The notes: generated by a model from the letters alone, not told the origin. A DNA stretch of 64,000 nucleotides from Anagrus nilaparvatae (GCA_022575985.1 JAKSXM010000040.1:16262001-16326000); one strand, 5' to 3'. Numbered from the stretch's first letter, positions 22,589-34,739 are shown. A program made the numbers and translations.

Positions 22589-25500
22589 AAAGGCTATTGC
22601 CGGATAAATATAGTGATTTGGCCCCCCTCCCTAATCTCAAAAAAATTATTTGCATCCGAAAAGTATTATAAAAACTAACCGATCGCCGTTGGAATTAGCT
22701 TCCTAGCCCATATTAGGCGCCCTTAAACCTTAAAAAACCTTAAAAATCGTGTTTTTTGCGTTTTTTTTTGTTTCTCCGCACTGTGTTGAGCTATTAATCT
22801 GAAAGTTGCGTAGAAAAAAAGGGCACAGAGTGTATTTTCAATCTTCATTGGTTTTAGACCTTTAAGACCATTTTAAGACCCCGAAAAATTATTTTTAATT
22901 TTCGAAAAATTGGTTTTTTGAGCATAAAAAAAAATAACCAGCGTTAAATTTCTTCAAACTGACCTAAAAAGTTGAAAAAAAGTATATTTTACTGATATCA
23001 GTCTTGTCCTAGAGGGGGAGCTCATCTCCACACCTTCAAAACTCAAAAAACGCGTTTTTTTGCCTCTACACGATTAAAATGCAATAGAATTGGAAAAATT
23101 CGTTTTGGAACCTCCCTCAATCTTTTTGAGCATCTATTTATACATTTTAACTAAAATATATTTCATTAATTATTGTTTTTAGACCCTTATGACCACTCAA
23201 GATCACCTTAAGAGCCCAAAAATTGATTTTATATTTTCGAAAAATCAGTTTTTTTGAAATTAAAAAATTATACCTGCCTTTAATTCTTTCAAACTGGACT
23301 AAAAAGGCAAAGAAAATTATTTTTTAACGATATCAGTCCTGTCCTGGAGGGGGAGCTCATCCCCACCCCTTAAAAACTCAAAAAACGCGTTTCTTTGCCC
23401 CTACACGATTAACCCATTAATTCCTAAGAAGAAACTGCATTTGACAGAGCTGTAAAACCTATTCCATTTGACTCAAATTAGTAAAATAAAACACAAAAAA
23501 AATTTCAAAATGGCGGACATTTATAAATAGCGGACTAATATGGTGGTCAGAAAAAATTAAATTTTGATATTTTTTGATAAAAATTTGTGTGAATGGTATT
23601 TTTTGGGTGCTAATTACGAATATATAGTTATTTATCAAAAATTTTTAAATGGCGGAACCAAAATGGTCGTTGAAAAACTCGATATTTCGAGATTTTTGAC
23701 GATTTTGAGCCAGAGCAGAAACTGTAAGTTATATAACCATAAAACCGGTTTCATTTAGGGCATCTAAACATGTAATGTGAAAAAATATTTATTTATCTAT
23801 CTATTTTTTAAAAACTCAAAATGGCGAGACTAAGAAGAAACTGTAAGTTTCTTCTGTGTCCGCTATATTGATCGGCCATTTTGAGTTTTAATAAATAATT
23901 TTCATTTTTTCATATAACATGTTTAAATGCCCTAAATAAAACCGGTTTTACGCTTATACTATTTACAGTTTCTTCTCAGGCTTAAAATCGTCAAAAATCT
24001 CGAAATTTTGAGTTTTGCAACTGCCATATTGGTTCCGCCATTTAAAAATTTTTGATAAATAACTATATATTCGTAATTTGCACCCAAAAAAATACCATTC
24101 ACACAAATTTTTATCAAAAAATATCAAAATTTAATTTTTTCTGACCACCATATTTGTAATATTTTGGAGGAAATATTTGGGGAAATTGTAGGAAAATTGG
24201 TCTTAATTGGGTTTATAAATAAATTCACACGTGATTAAAATAATAAAATAATTATTAAAACGCACTTATTGAATGTATTATATACAAATAATTAAATGTT
24301 AGATTAGTGGACTGTATAAATATAGTTATTGATCGCTGGCGTTAAAGAAAAATGAATTGATTTGAATTAATTAAATTAAATTTAAGCACTGTTTTTAGTT
24401 CTATGATAACTTTATGTTTAATACGCTGGGCGGTGCATAACTAAAATTGTCTTACGAGCGCGACCGCCGACGCGACCACAGAATGAGAGCATGAATCGGT
24501 TTTATAGAAAGTTTAACGTGAGAGAAGGGGACCTAAAACGGGGGGCCGATAAATCAAATAATTACAATATCACGTAAAACATTATTTACCGCGAATATTC
24601 AACATGAAAAAATAGAAAAATATAATTTTATAGCTATTGGCCGCAACAATATTAGTCCGCTATTTATAAATGTCCGCCATTTTGAAATTTTTTGTGTGTT
24701 TTATTTTACTAATTTGAGTCTAATGCTCTAAATGGAATAGATTTTACAGCTCTGTCAAATGCAGTTTCTTCTTAGGAATTAATGGGTTAATCGTGTAGGG
24801 GCAAAGAAACGCGTTTTTTGAGTTTTTAAGGGGTGGGGATGAGCTCCCCCTCCAGGACAGGACTGATATCGTTAAAAAATAATTTTCTTTGCCTTTTTAG
24901 TCCAGTTTGAAAGAATTAAAGGCAGGTATAATTTTTTAATTTCAAAAAAACTGATTTTTCGAAAATATAAAATCAATTTTTGGGCTCTTAAGGTGATCTT
25001 GAGTGGTCATAAGGGTCTAAAAACAATAATTAATGAAATATATTTTAGTTAAAATGTATAAATAGATGCTCAAAAAGATTGAGGGAGGTTCCAAAACGAA
25101 TTTTTCCAATTCTATTGCATTTTAATCGTGTAGAGGCAAAAAAACGCGTTTTTTGAGTTTTGAAGGTGTGGAGATGAGCTCCCCCTCTAGGACAAGACTG
25201 ATATCAGTAAAATATACTTTTTTTCAACTTTTTAGGTCAGTTTGAAGAAATTTAACGCTGGTTATTTTTTTTTATGCTCAAAAAACCAATTTTTCGAAAA
25301 TTAAAAATAATTTTTCGGGGTCTTAAAATGGTCTTAAAGGTCTAAAACCAATGAAGATTGAAAATACACTCTGTGCCCTTTTTTTCTACGCAACTTTCAG
25401 ATTAATAGCTCAACACAGTGCGGAGAAACAAAAAAAAACGCAAAAAACACGATTTTTAAGGTTTTTTAAGGTTTAAGGGCGCCTAATATGGGCTAGGAAG

Positions 25501-25610
25501 CTAATTCCAACGGCGATCTGTTAGTTTTTATAATATTTTTCGGATGCAAAGAATTTTTTTGAGATTGGGGAGGGGGGCCAAATCACTATATTTATCCGGC
25601 AATAGCCTTT
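22589..25610. repeat. 3-kb foldback palindrome between the direct repeats
   Basis: The sequence begins AAAGGCTATTGCCGGATAAA and ends with its inverse TTTATCCGGCAATAGCCTTT. The arms pair almost throughout: 22589 to about 23850 against about 23870 to 25610, once a 494-bp LTR plus its 5-bp duplication in the right arm is set aside. Matching landmarks include GGCCCCCCTCCC near the tips, AACGCGTTTTTTG blocks, and AAATGGCGGA near the middle. It is non-coding. It sits exactly at the junction between copies A1 and A2, and its two flanks are unrelated to each other. Confidence 0.85.
24155..24648. mobile_element. Solo LTR with 5-bp target duplication
   Basis: The insertion starts TGTAATATTTTGGAGG and ends GGCCGCAACA, so it has TG..CA ends of the TGT..ACA type. 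It is flanked by ATATT at 24150-24154 and again at 24649-24653. The opposite arm of the host palindrome shows the empty site (ACTAATATGG at about 23534), which proves insertion into this arm only. Length 494 bp. There is no internal region, so it is a solo LTR of a gypsy or BEL/Pao-type element. Confidence 0.85.
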
Positions 25611-25657
25611 TATTAGCTAATTATGAAGTTGATGAGCTTGGTTGTACAGTTATAAGC

Positions 25658-25871
25658 TTTTTTGCCCTCCCGGGCGTAAAACTCGTGTATAAAGAATTTT
25701 CTGAACTCGTTCTACGCCTAGGTGGGCAAAAAATAGTGTAAGCACCATGGGCGAAATACTTTAGACACGAGCGTGAACACATATCACTCGTGCCCGGCTT
25801 CGCCGAGCACTCGTGCTAGTGCTCACGCTAGTGCCGAAACTTTTACGCCCTTGATACTTAATATACTATTT
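25658..25871. repeat. GC-rich MITE, half form (copy in A2)
   Basis: It is the same sequence as 18441-18654, carried along in the duplication. Confidence 0.75.
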
Positions 25872-25984
25872 TAATTCGATGTCTGAAATTTGTTGTTCAG
25901 CAAAAACTCACCAACCAAAAATATTTAAAAGATATGCTTCAGAACAAACACTTGCCATGTAGTCAATAAAATAACTTAAAGTTC

Positions 25985-26857
25985 AGTATTCTTTTTTAAC
26001 AGCTCATTTAAAGGTAAATTTACTAATTTTTGACTTGCTACCATCAATTGGCTCGAGTTGTGACTTACACCTATAGAATTATGGGTATCTTTCATTCCAA
26101 TTATATGATTTTCTAAAATTTTTTTAACATATAAAAGACTATTTAATTGTTGATTCACTATCAAATCATCCTCTCCATCTGAATCTTTAGATCGTTAATG
26201 AGCTTTTTCTTTACAGACAATAAAGTGATAAATGATTGTTTGATTCTTTTTTATCTCGAGATAAATTTCTTTTTCTGTCTTTTGTAGATGATCTTTCAGA
26301 ATTATTTTTTTTATTGTCTCTAATTGGCAGTGGTTGTGTAATAATAGGACTGGGTAATACAGTTTGCTGTTCTATAGCCTGCAAAATTCCTCGAATAAGC
26401 TCATCTAATAAAAAAAATAAAACTTTTTGAAGCTGGAGGTAAGACTAACCGTATCGAATTCAGGAAGAGCTGAATGTTTATTATACATTTCATGTAAAGT
26501 AGCTTCAGTTTTTGTCTTTTTAGCTCTTGTAGCATTAGCATTAGCAGCTGACCGAGTTAATGTATCCAAGGTACTTGGTTGGATCTTTAAGTAATTTCCT
26601 TCATAATAAGTTGATAATTGAAATGAATGCCTTTGCCTAACTTATTACTCTTATGTTAATTTACATGCTTGATCCATATTATCAGAATCATGACTCTGTT
26701 GTTGCATAACAACTAACGCTTCTTATTTAGGGAGGCCAGGATAAAATTTTAAAAAACCGGTGCATGCCATGGCATCATGAATGATACTTTTATGTCATAA
26801 AAAAGATGCAAAAACTGTTCGAAGGGTTTCTGCTACAGAAGGACTGATTGCTTCTTT
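25985..26857 (-). pseudogene. Decayed host-like gene fragment (copy in A2)
   Basis: This is the duplicate of the fragment at 18768-19640, with the same stops and frameshifts, so the gene was already broken before the block was duplicated. Confidence 0.4.
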
Positions 26858-28590
26858 GACTTATTTATTATATTTATTTAGGGGCCATTCATAAATTACA
26901 TAACGCAGTTATATAGTGGGTGGTCTGCTGTTTAACGTTACTATAATGTTAATTTACATCAAATTTACATTGATTAAGGTGTTACTATATGGTTGATGGT
27001 ATGAGTTTATGTATATTATATAATATTATATCAGTTTATTTAAAAAATAATATTTTTTTATTTTTTATTTGGGGTATGGCAGTAAAATTTCTTTTAAAAA
27101 GAAAATAATATAACAAAATTGATTTTGCAGTTAAGATGTTTTATTTTTTTTTAATATTTTTTTTTATAAATTATAATTTTCTTTATATATTTAACATCTT
27201 TTAAAAAATTTTTAATTGTTTTTTATATAAATTTCATTTGTTCTTAATCTAAGTATATAAATTAATATTTTAAATATTTTCTAATGAAATTTTTTTTGAA
27301 TATATATATATGTTAATAATCATATCTTCAAACATAACAACTTATTTATATACAAAAATATACATTTTAAATGTAACAATAAATTATAATATTATAAATA
27401 TGAATTATAAGTATATTTAATTTATTAAGAGATTAATTCTTTTGGAATCAATTTTTATTTATATAAATTTTTTGAAAATTTAATTCAATTTTATTATTTA
27501 TAATTTTAAATTTAATATAATTTAAATGTTATATCATTTATCTTAATATGTATAAATTAAAATTTTTTATCTTATGATATTACTTAATTAATATTTACAA
27601 AATTATATTTAAATTATATTACAATATTAAATAATATTTTAATCAGCAATTTACAATTAAATTTTTGTATATATAAATAAATTTACATAAATTATTAAAC
27701 TAATATTTAAATTATTAAACAAACAGTTAAATTTTTATAAATTATTAAATAATTATTCAAACAAGGATAACTAATATATAATTTCTAGTTAAACTTTTCT
27801 AGTTAAAGTATTCTGTTCTGAACTTACTTTCATTTATAAATGTTTGAAATAATTATATTTGTAAATCTTTATAGTAAATTGAAAAATTATTAATAAATTT
27901 TGTATAAATCAAAATTTCAAACATTATTACATATAATACATTTATATTTTATAAAATATATGTATGTGCTTTTATTTAACCTTAGATTATATTCTGTATT
28001 TAACCTCTTATACGGAGGTCACCAACAGTTATTTGCACAAGCGGTCCAAACCGCATTTTTTGCTTTTATTCCCTCGGAAGTCGATATATATATTGAGATA
28101 TATACCGCTTTTTCCTTTAATGGAAATAATTAGATAGGTTTGGAGACGTATGGACAAATTGTTGGTGAAACTGTGGGATTAGAAGGGATGTTTAGGATAG
28201 GTGGAACTTTAACAATCTTTTCAAACTTTATCTATTCATAGCCTTTACTAGGGTTTGGGATGGCCAAATGCGGTCCAAGGTCCGACTTTTTAATAGGAGC
28301 CATGCTGACAATTCCGTCTTTAAAGCGCAGAGTTGTTATTCACAACAATCGCTTTAAAAGAGGCGCGAAAAACCTTGGAAAAACGCCCTCTATGCATGAC
28401 ATACGGAGGCAAGCAAATGGCACTTTCCATTTCGTCTTGCCCCCTGCGACTCGGCAGCTAGCTCTACTCTCCCTTCTTAAAATAAATATTTAATTTTATT
28501 AAATATTTATTTCCAGAAAAAAAAGTTGTCACTGCTCTGTATGCGAACCCACTTCATAATATTTTGCTATATTACAAAGTGAGCACGTTA

Positions 28591-29862
28591 CACAGTGGGC
28601 TAGAAAAAGTCAAAAAGGAACAAAATTCGGCTTCAGCGTAATTTTGACTGAAAATAAAATTTAAAAAATGGAATTTATAGGTTGTCATATATATTAAACG
28701 ATAGGATACCGCTTTTTTTGAAAAAAAAATATTGGAAAATTTTTTTATGCGTGGGAAATCAGCAAAAATTTTTTTAAATTTGGCACTAAAAATCGGATAA
28801 AATGTCAAATTTATAAAAAAAAAGTTTTTTGATGATACATATACATAAAAATATGCTGAAAAAACCATAATTAACCTAAAAATTTTATCTCAGCTGTGTG
28901 TGTGTCTACTATTGTAAGTGGGTTAGTGGAATATTCGAAAAAACTTATAAATTTAAAAAAAATCAGAGTTTTATTAATTTTTAGTGTTTTTTACTTCCTA
29001 AAACGCACAAATAAAGTATATATGGGTTTTTTGCATCTACCTTGGTCTTATCCTACATCTGTATATTTTTATGTCTGTATGTGAGCGTGTGTAAAACAAA
29101 AAATAACCACTTTATAATTCAATATCATTATGATTAATTTAAAAAAAACCAACTGAAAATACGAAAATGCGATTTAACTCACAAACACATACACACGTAC
29201 ACATACAACCATACTCCCATAGACAAAACTGCACACATTTTATATCAATACACACATACATTCAAGTTTTGTCACCTATAAACAAGTTAACCATTTCATT
29301 ATTTAATATCTTTATGATTAAATTTTAAAAAATCTACTAAAAATGCGAAAATTCAATTTTACACACGCTCCCATACAGACACAAAAATACACAGATGTAG
29401 GATAAGACCAAGGTTGATGCAAAAAACCCATATATACTTTATTTGTGCGTTTTAAGAAGTAAGAAACACTAAAAATTAATAAAACTCTGATTTTTTTTTA
29501 ATTTTTAAGTTTTTTCGAATATTCCACTAACACGCTTACAATAGTAGACACACACATAGCTGAGATAAAATTTTTAGTTTAATTATGGTTTTTTCAGCAT
29601 ATTTTTATGTATATGTATCATCAAAAAACTTTTTTTTTATAAATTTGACATTTTATCCGATTTTTAGTGCCAAATTTAAAAAAATTTTTGCTGATTTCCC
29701 ACGCCTAAAAAAATTTTCCAATATTTTTTTTTCAAAAAAAGCGGTATCCTATCGTTTAATATATATGACAACCTATAAATTCCATTTTTTAAATTTTTTT
29801 TTCAGTCAAAATTACGCTGAAGCCGAATTTTGTTCCCTTTTGAATTTTTCTAGCCCACTGTG
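28591..29862. mobile_element. CACAGTG-ended foldback transposon, Transib-like
   Basis: A complete 1272-bp non-autonomous element. Both ends read CACAGTGGGCTAG inwards, and CGTTA flanks it on both sides (28586-28590 and 29863-29867), a 5-bp target duplication. At each end the heptamer CACAGTG is followed by a 22-bp spacer and ACAAAATTC, close to a recombination-signal nonamer. Transib transposons, the relatives of RAG1, have 5-bp duplications and CACWRTG-type termini, so this family is the best fit. The arms (28591 to about 29100 and about 29350 to 29862) are inverted copies; the centre is ACACAC-rich. No transposase is present. Family assignment is inference. Confidence 0.65.
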
Positions 29863-29973
29863 CGTTACCTCTGCGCTACCGAGCCGGTATTTTATAAAAT
29901 ATAAATATTTCCTTTTTTTATTTTTAAACAATTTGTTCAAAACAATAAGTACATGTTAATTTTTTCTAAAATT

Positions 29974-31092
29974 TTATTCATTTGTTTTAAATTTTTCTGA
30001 AATGTATCTTTTTAACATTTTAACTGTATTATTTGTAATGTCATTTACCTTTATCAATGTAGACTTGCCTATAAATAAATTTTTATTTTTACCGCTTTTG
30101 TTCACTATTGCACTTTTTATGGACAATATATCGTAAGGTTTATATCGGAAATTTGCGGCCTCCTTATTCCAAAATGTACATTTTACCTGTAATAAAACAT
30201 TTTAATTAATTTTAAATAAATTGAAAAAAATTATAATAATATATGGAAATGGATGTGAAATTAAATGAATTTGATAAAGAAGTGAATTTTCGTTATGCTA
30301 AATTACTTACAGATTCACCATTTTGATCATATAATTCGATGTTTATTAATTTTCCTAGATCTCCTGAATTTCTATATCTGAATTCTTCGACTTTTGGAGG
30401 GATGTGGGCTACATATCCTATTATATCTGTAAAAAAATTTTTGTTAATGTTAAATATAAAATACTTAATATTGTTAATTTACCTATTGAAACTTTTGTAT
30501 TCCAGTCTTTAATTTCGTCTAATCCTTTATATGAGTCCGTATAAGTTTTATAATCTTTTTCTTGATTGTCGATCTTTTTAATTTCAAATTTTTCATTAAG
30601 GATAACTTCATACTTGTTTCCTAGGTTATTGTAATTTGTGTTACATAATTGTACAGAAAAATTTTGAAAAGAATACACCTTATTAATCTGAAAGAAGGAA
30701 AGATTTAATAAATTTGATTAATAACGATTTAATATTTGATACATACCTTAACATCTGCTTCGTTTAATTTTGTTTGTCTAGCAAATCCACGTACATTGTT
30801 GTTACTTCTTTTCCATTAACGAAACTTTTATGGGCCGAGGATTTCTCTAAAACTTTTCCTTGTAAATGATAGCTAATTTTGAATTTAAAATAGTTTATTA
30901 TAATTAAATAAATTTGATAAAATATGAAATAAAATATACATACTTTTGTAAGTTTGTAGATAAAGTTGATATATTATAGTATATCAAAGTTGGAATCTTT
31001 TCTATTTTTCTTTGTTTCGGTGGTGATGCAGATGTATTTGATAAATCCGATGAATCCTGTAATACATCAGAGTTTCTCTTTTGTTCAGTCAT
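29974..31092 (-). pseudogene. RPA70-like OB-fold protein, gene 2 (five exons, damaged)
   Basis: Minus-strand exons are 31092-30944, 30872-30747, 30687-30483, 30426-30311 and 30186-29974, all with GT..AG introns (55-125 bp). The protein begins with a polar tail (MTEQKRNSD, SPPKQRKIEK), then a first OB fold (LQGKVLEKS; INKVYSFQNF), a linker (GLDEIKDW) and a second OB fold (DIIGYVAHIPPKVEEF; KCTFWNKEA) ending KFKTNE. Each part has a counterpart in gene 1 and in the tandem single-strand-binding folds of RPA70. Exon 2 is 28 bp shorter than in gene 1, which removes the segment equivalent to FKIFHIDLVD and shifts the frame, so a stop follows in exon 2; exons 3-5 read cleanly. Intron phases are 2,0,1,0, as in gene 1. 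The clean later exons suggest recent damage or an unseen splice variant. Confidence 0.65.
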
Positions 31093-31532
31093 TGTAATTC
31101 GATGTATATTTAACTGTATCTGAAAAATATTATGTATTTGTTAGAAAATATTAAATTGTATTTGAATGTAATGGGTTATATTGTGTTAGATTTTGAAATT
31201 TAATTAAATTTATATTTGAAATTACAAAAAAATGTTTAATAGAATTGTAGAATTAGTATATGTTATGAAATTTAATTAAATTTATATTTGAAATTATAAA
31301 AAGAAATTTAATAGAATTATAGAATTATGTGAAGATAATAAATAATTTGTGTTACCTCTTTGAAGTCTTATATTGAAAAAATGAAAAACACGTTCTTTTC
31401 ATGCACTTTGATTCAATATGTACTAAAGCTTTTGTCACAATTAAAATTCATATGAATGAATATAATATTAGTTGTTTTGGAATGGGTTTTATTGAAGAGT
31501 AAAGAATATGTCGTTGATCTCGTATACCTTTA
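31093..31532. other. AT-rich 5' flank of RPA-like gene 2
   Basis: No gene or repeat is recognised. There is a short direct repeat of the type GAAATTTAATTAAATTTATATTTGAAAT (near 31193 and 31265). The promoter of gene 2 should lie here, but no clear box can be named. Confidence 0.4.
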
Positions 31533-31716
31533 GGCAATGATGATAATTAAGGCAATCTGGTAATCGGTTGGTAACATTGTTTACACTGCTTTTCTTATGG
31601 GAGCAAGTGATGCCAACCCATTTATACCATTGTTCATCTCACTTGCTCCCATAAGAAAAGCATTGTAAACAATGTTACCAACCGATTACCAGATTGCCTT
31701 AATTATCATCATTGCC
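31533..31716. mobile_element. Short palindromic MITE with TTTA flanks
   Basis: It starts GGCAATGATGATAATTAAGG and ends with the exact inverse CCTTAATTATCATCATTGCC. The arms pair over about 75 bp (including CTCCCATAAGAAAAGC), leaving a centre of about 30 bp. TTTA flanks both ends (31529-31532 and 31717-31720). It is 184 bp long with no coding capacity. The superfamily is unclear. Confidence 0.75.
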
Positions 31717-34040
31717 TTTATGTAAAGCGTTTCATGTTCACTTTGTCCGATAGTAGCGACTTGCAACAGCATATTTTAGTAACCTATTTCAATTTTTTCC
31801 AATAGCATTAGCGTAAGTGTTTTTGTCAATTTTGAAAATCCTTATGTAATGTGGGGGTTAATTAAAATAATTTTTCGATAATGAGTTAGTTTCGTTTATA
31901 TAGTCACGTAAAGCTGTTATTTTGCCCGTCGGTAGCGACTCCCAACAGCATACTTTAGTAATTAATTTCAGTTTTTTCCAATTGTATTAGCGCTAGTGAA
32001 AATAAATAAATATTTTTTTATATTATATTCAGTTTGATAATTTTTATAATTTGATAATTTAATAATTTTAGTCAATGAAAATTTATTTTATAATGAATTT
32101 TAATCAATTCAATTTTTTATGTAAATAAATTAAAAAATTTAAAAAAATGAAAACTTATGAAAAATAATTTATTAAAAATGTTTTTGTCAATTTAGAAAAC
32201 CTCTATGTAATGTATTATTACTTTACGTATTGGAATTTCTAGCATTGAAATTTTTAAAAATCTAATTTTTTGATGAGAAGTTAGTTTTTTCGCTATTATT
32301 CTTAAATGTGTGTACCAAATGGGCTAGAAATTTAATCAGATCGTTTTTGTCTCATTTAAGACCATCTGTGAAATTTTGAAGCCAATCGGTAATATCGTTA
32401 AAGAGTTATCGTGCACACAAACTTGCGATTTTTTCGCGGGAATAGACTGAGCTCGCTCAGAGCTTTGCTCAGTCTAATTAAGAGAGAAATAGTGATAAAA
32501 ATGTACGGCTTACGTCATTTGAAAGGTAACACTTACACCAAAAAAAGTAGACCATCCAGATATGAATTGATTAATTTTTAAGGTTGTAGTGTTTTATTGA
32601 AAATTACAGAAAAATCCTATTTTATAACATTGAACCAACATTAAAAAAATAAGCGTTTCTAGCCCCGAAATTCCGTTTGGAATGAATGCAGGGCCGTTTG
32701 CAGGTCTTTACAGCATACAAAAGTATGTTTTCCAGTAAAAATTAGCATTTTAAAACGCTTTTTGGCTTTTGTGAAAATTTGTATTGTAACGAGGCATTTT
32801 TGCCCGTTACAAGCAAATATTAAATATTAAATTATTTAATATTTGCAAACATACATACACACATATTCGCGCGCCTCAAGTCTTCAAGACAGAATATTTC
32901 CGCCTAGCAACAATCAAATTTGAAAAATATTATTTTTAGTTCAAAAATATTTAAATATAGAATTAATAAAAGCAGCACCGATCAATAAAATTTATAGATT
33001 TACATATCGACTGATAATGATTTATAGAATCAGCCGCACGGCGCTGTAAAAGAAGACCATGCCGTTTCCTTTGCAAAACGAGCATTCCGGTTTTAGCTCT
33101 GGACCGCGAAGTCACGCGCGATGTCCATAGAGCAGTTCACGGTTTCGCACCTCCATGTGCCAAAATCCTGGTAAAGACACGCGTGTTGCCTTGGAGCCAT
33201 TTTTTTAAAAATAAATTAAATAATTATTTATAAAGTGATAATTATTGAATGTGAAGCCTAAATTTATATAAATTAATAAATTATATTAATTAACCGACCA
33301 CGGTCGCCACAGCGAAAATATTCAAATATTAAATAAAAACTCAATCGTGTGAAGTGAGATAGCCGACAGCAGTAGATACAATCCCGCATCAGCATCCACG
33401 AGCATACATAGTAATACAAGCATCCTGGCAGACGCAACGACACCATCCACAAGTAGACGACTCCAGCAGCAGATATTACATCAGCGCGGTATCGTAAAAG
33501 TGTGTGTATGTGTGAATGCGCGCGGATCGCGAATATTTTATGTAAAGCCACGCGGGTTTATTATTTCATATTATATATTTTCTATTTTGTTCAAAAGCCT
33601 ACGAGGCAGTATAAAATTAAATAAAATAATACAAAATTATTAATAAAGTTCCAGTTATAATTTCAAAAATTAAATAAATAAGTGTTCAATTCATTTGAGT
33701 GTAAGTGCATGTTCACATATAATAATAATTCCCCACATAAATACCTATTTCTTAGAACTCCCCCACTTGCCGAGTGAGATCGTTTCTTATGCCGAGCTAG
33801 CCGAATAACAGAGGTAATTTCCCCCCCTTTTATTACAACTATTCACATACAAAAATTAATTATACTTATATATATATATATTAAAATGGCGCTCTTTAAT
33901 AATAAATTTATTAATATATATATATAGGTATAATATCAAAATTATTTATTTAATTAAAAATCCTCGTTATAGTAATTGCTAATTGAGATATATATATATA
34001 ATATATATATCTAACTCGCAATACTAATTGCTAAAAACTT
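31717..34040. other. Non-coding region with degenerate repeats
   Basis: No gene is recognised. Two diverged copies of a unit with TAGCGACT..CAACAGCATA..TTAGTAA occur near 31752 and 31932. AGACTGAGCTCGCTCAG forms a small hairpin with the following GCTTTGCTCAGTCT at 32443-32475. The 33000-33560 part is less AT-rich but shows only chance frames. TATATA runs occur near 33870, 33915 and 33990. Confidence 0.45.
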
Positions 34041-34218
34041 AAAATTCCCATGTTATTTAAATGGGGAAATTGAGGTGGTTACAGGCACGTGTTTTTCCAG
34101 GCAAAAGCAAAATCCTTGGAACTGGGAACTTTTTACGACCAAAACTTAACAAAAAAATCCGGGGAGCAAAGTTTATCCAGAAAGTCCAAAAATAGGTCCA
34201 CTCTAATGTATATATATA
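34041..34218 (+). repeat. Interspersed repeat family X, copy 1
   Basis: The sequence runs from CCCATGTTATTTAAATGGGG through AAAATCCTTGGAACTGGGAA to CACTCTAATGTATATATA. Related copies are at 36360-36560 (minus) and 41170-41330 (plus). It is non-coding. It ends next to a CTAG-type GC-rich terminus. Confidence 0.6.
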
Positions 34219-34420
34219 CTAGCTGCCTCTGGCTTGCTTTGCTTGCCCTGGCAACCACCAAGGGGGCTATAGGGCTGCGCCCCCTTGGACCCCTGCGACT
34301 TGATTTTTTCAAAAATATGTTGTTTTAGGTTACTGAATATTTAGTAATATAACCCGAAATCTTATCTAAAATTTACTGAATCATAAAAATATGGGCATAT
34401 AAACCCAGACGGATAATTAT
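34219..34420 (-). mobile_element. Helitron-type 3' end, GC-rich (copy 1)
   Basis: Read on the minus strand the sequence ends GCCAGAGGCAGCTAG followed by T, with a GC-rich hairpin region (GGGGGCGCAGCCC and the GGCAAGCAAAGCAAGC stretch) just before it. A CTRR-type end preceded by a hairpin is the usual Helitron 3' terminus. A close relative is at 36011-36200. Only the terminal part can be delimited. Confidence 0.45.
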
Positions 34421-34739
34421 GAGCTTCGCTTTCATAGAATCCACAAGCAAATGTTGAATATAAATTTGATAATAATTTTTTTCTTGGAAATACAGTTTTT
34501 TCAACATAAAAATTTTTTGTCATAATCAACCGAAAAGATTCATGGTTTTGAGTTATTTCAGTATGAACTGGGCAGCTGAAATCAAAAAATTGAAAAAATT
34601 CAACTTTGGAGCAGCTGTATCTCAAAATTATGCATCAGGATGTGTAAAGTATGAGTAATTTCACAAATCCCAGGTAAAAAATGACCCAAAAAATATATTT
34701 TTTATTTTTTTTTTTTTTAGCTGGTCGTTCTTCTCTGGA

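Larger units (their letters stand above)
25608..29802. repeat. 4.2-kb direct repeat, copy A2
   Basis: This is the second copy of the block at 18391-22586. Here the sequence continues past the duplication edge to complete the CACAGTG-ended transposon (to 29862) and then unique sequence, so A2 carries the older right flank while A1 carries the older left flank next to RPA-like gene 1. Confidence 0.9.

Noticed and set aside
21355..22607. Two frames of about 80-100 codons starting MVFSAYFYVYVSS, one on each strand.
   Set aside because: They are the two arms of one foldback element read in opposite directions; the sequence is AT-driven and matches no family.
33273..33551. Minus-strand 92-codon frame in a less AT-rich patch.
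   Set aside because: There are no recognisable motifs, no neighbour context and no splice-supported extension.
32785..34083. TGTAACG .. GTTACA interval looked like a 1.3-kb solo LTR.
   Set aside because: The flanks (TGTAT and GGCAC) do not match, and the right edge lies inside repeat family X, which continues unbroken across it in the copies at 34041 and 36360.
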